6,207 nt of DNA. It comes from Xanthobacteraceae bacterium (GTDB lineage Bacteria; Pseudomonadota; Alphaproteobacteria; Rhizobiales; Xanthobacteraceae). The stretch covers positions 1 through 6,207 of the forward strand of contig JASHVC010000512.1 of the NCBI GenBank assembly GCA_030039655.1, read 5' to 3'. A program made the position numbers and the translations under genes. The notes under the pieces are model-generated. The model worked only from the letters and a program-made list of their open reading frames with translations. It did not search any database and was not told where the DNA came from. This document shows positions 5,136-6,207 of the stretch, in pieces (within the stretch, counting starts at the first letter, position 1; every line of letters begins with the position of its first letter).

Positions 5136-5675
5136 GTGGAAACGCAGAATGGAGGCAACAAGCTTGCCCCGGGCGCAGATGCTTCCGCGCTCGACAAAAT
5201 TCTCGCGGCTCTTCCCATAACAACTTACCGCGCCGGCGAAACCGTTCTGGTCGCAGGCTCAAAGACCGGCCGGCTGTTGATCCTCAAGAGCGGCGCGGTC
5301 GTCATTCTCAAGGGCGGCGTTGAGATCGCCAAAGTCAGCGAGCCTGGCGCCGTCATCGGAGAACTCTCCGCGCTGTTGGATCAGCCGCATACGGCGGACG
5401 TCAGAGCCTTGGAAGACTCGCAGTTTCGTGTTGCCGACGCGGCGCTGCTTGAGAAAGATCCAGTCGCGATCCTTCATATCGCCAGAATATTGGCGCAGCG
5501 TCTTGTTGCCATCGACAACGGGTTTGTCGAGTTGAAGAAACAACTCCAAGCCGGTCAGTCACCCGGCGTCCTCGGGAGAACGCTGGAAAAGATCGAAAAG
5601 GCGCTGGCCGCCTGGAGCGCGGATGCACCAGCGCTAAGCCCCGGCTGGCGGGGTGATGTCGAGCGGCCAATTTAG
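5136..5675 (+). CDS. Stand-alone cyclic-nucleotide-binding-domain protein without DNA-binding domain
   Basis: The protein has 179 residues from the GTG at 5136, which has AAGAGG 5 nt upstream. A longer frame from a TTG at 5055 runs into the divergent gene's start and lacks such a signal. Residues about 19-125 form a CRP-type cNMP-binding beta-roll: ITTYRAGETVLVAGSKTGRLLILKSGAVVI, then the phosphate-binding cassette GELSALLDQPHTADVRA (75-91). Compared with the usual GE-ALL-G-PRSATVRA pattern, the phosphate-contacting Arg is replaced by His85 and the next Ser by Thr86. Helix C follows (DPVAILHIARILAQRLVAIDNGF). The last roughly 50 residues are a helical, possibly coiled-coil tail with no helix-turn-helix, so this is not a CRP/FNR transcription factor. 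It is cytoplasmic and may be a ligand- or partner-binding module. It could be co-transcribed with the amidohydrolase gene 86 bp downstream, and it is divergent from the aldolase-family gene. Confidence 0.83.
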   Translation: METQNGGNKLAPGADASALDKILAALPITTYRAGETVLVAGSKTGRLLILKSGAVVILKGGVEIAKVSEPGAVIGELSALLDQPHTADVRALEDSQFRVADAALLEKDPVAILHIARILAQRLVAIDNGFVELKKQLQAGQSPGVLGRTLEKIEKALAAWSADAPALSPGWRGDVERPI

Positions 5676-5705
5676 GTGTAGCTGACGCGGCCTGTTGCGA
5701 TAAAA

Positions 5706-5727
5706 AATTCTCTCGGCAGAATTCTCT
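5706..5727 (+). repeat. Direct repeat AATTCTCT x2 upstream of the amidohydrolase gene
   Basis: AATTCTCT occurs at 5706-5713 and again at 5720-5727, with GGCA following in both copies (after an extra C in the first). The 14-nt period is not a clean helical turn. It lies 35-56 bp before the amidohydrolase start, where a promoter or activator site would be expected. No convincing -35/-10 pair was found around it. Confidence 0.35.
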
Positions 5728-5761
5728 GGCACTACTCTTTGGCAATTGAGGAGCTTCCGCG

Positions 5762-6207
5762 ATGACAGTCATCGATTCCCAGGTCCACGCTTATGAAGCG
5801 AACACGCCGAAGCGGCCGTGGCACAGTGTGCCGAACTGGCCGCCGCACGTCACCGGCGACGAGATGGTGGCGGCGATGGACAAGGTCGGCGTCGACGCCG
5901 CCATCTTCATCTCCGCCTTTTCCTTGTACCGCTACGACGCGAGCTATGCGGTGGAAGTGCAGCGCGCTCGTCCCGACAAGTTCGCGATCGTCAAGCCGGT
6001 CGACCCTGATGATCCGGCCGTGGCCGATGTTATCGCTGACTGGAAGCGGACACCCGGCGCGGTCGGCGTGCGCATCATGCTGACCAAAGAACCGGCACGC
6101 GACCGCGATCCGACGGACCCAGGCCTCGCCCGCATCGCAAATGCGGCCGCCAAGAACGACCTGCCGGTCAACATTCTGTGCTGGGGCAATCTCGATGCCG
6201 GCACGAC
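5762..6207 (+). CDS. Amidohydrolase family (Amidohydro_2, PF04909) metal-dependent hydrolase, C-terminus cut by window edge
   Basis: From ATG 5762, with GAGGAG 8 nt upstream, the frame is open for 148 codons to the window edge. The protein begins MTVIDSQVHAYE, the position of the first barrel strand and metal motif. The usual Asp-x-His-x-His here is IDSQVHAY, so the first His is Gln7 while His9 remains. I recall this QVH variant from a group of Amidohydro_2 proteins. Further blocks typical of that group are TGDEMVAAMDKVGVDAAIFIS (31-51 in part), YRYDASYAVEV (56-66), KFAIVKPVDPDDP (73-85), PGAVGVRIMLT (98-108) and DLPVNILCWGNLD (133-145). It should fold as a cytoplasmic TIM barrel that hydrolyses or decarboxylates a small organic acid or lactone-type substrate. 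The substrate is not readable. It follows the cNMP-domain gene by 86 bp in the same direction. About half of the usual roughly 280 residues is visible. Confidence 0.88.
   Translation, partial: MTVIDSQVHAYEANTPKRPWHSVPNWPPHVTGDEMVAAMDKVGVDAAIFISAFSLYRYDASYAVEVQRARPDKFAIVKPVDPDDPAVADVIADWKRTPGAVGVRIMLTKEPARDRDPTDPGLARIANAAAKNDLPVNILCWGNLDAGT

Noticed and set aside
5119..5160. ATG at 5119 as start of the cNMP-domain gene
   Set aside because: It is not in frame with the recognised domain; the in-frame GTG at 5136 has a ribosome-binding sequence.
5056..5262. Longer N-terminus for the aldolase-family protein, starting at 5262
   Set aside because: The extra 69 residues have no family similarity and lie antisense to the cNMP-domain gene. 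A strong ribosome-binding sequence precedes the ATG at 5055.
5727..5744. Possible sigma54 promoter (TGGCAC followed by TTTGGC) before the amidohydrolase gene
   Set aside because: The distance between the GG and GC elements is two bases longer than sigma54 promoters tolerate.

Overview
The window looks like a piece of an alphaproteobacterial chromosome, most likely a Rhizobiales/Bradyrhizobium-type organism. The base composition is GC-rich, the outer-membrane protein has the '...NYRF' C-terminus common in that group, and the gene families present (DUF5996, HxlR regulator, CreA, class II aldolase/adducin, Amidohydro_2) are all common there. The taxonomic placement is inference from sequence style; no search was run. 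I found no rRNA, tRNA, CRISPR array, insertion sequence or phage gene.

Left part (1-2032): a DUF5996-family gene runs off the left edge on the minus strand. Upstream of it, also on the minus strand, is a seven-helix membrane protein of unknown function. That gene is divergent from a small HxlR-type winged-helix regulator on the plus strand. The 102 bp between them holds overlapping divergent sigma70-like promoters, a small palindrome and a widely spaced inverted repeat. This is the classic layout of a regulator controlling itself and its neighbour.

Middle part (2033-4273): a minus-strand outer-membrane beta-barrel gene with lower GC than its neighbours is followed by a roughly 700 bp stretch without an intact recognised gene. 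That stretch holds the barrel gene's probable promoter region and what looks like the frameshifted C-terminal remnant of a second outer-membrane barrel on the plus strand. Next comes a clear CreA-family periplasmic protein on the plus strand.

Right part (4276-6207): a class II aldolase/adducin-family gene (minus) meets creA tail to tail with only 2 bp between the stop codons. It is divergent from a short stand-alone cyclic-nucleotide-binding-domain protein (plus), with a perfect 7-bp-arm palindrome between them. An Amidohydro_2 family hydrolase gene follows on the plus strand and runs off the right edge. The aldolase-like and amidohydrolase genes hint at a small-molecule catabolic locus, but the substrate cannot be read from this window.

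Most of the content is ordinary. The points most worth a second look are the HxlR/membrane-protein pair with its overlapping promoters, the barrel pseudogene, the cNMP-domain protein that lacks both the phosphate-binding arginine and a DNA-binding domain, and the aldolase homologue with Cys at the usual catalytic Glu position. I do not see convincing evidence of a wholly new system.
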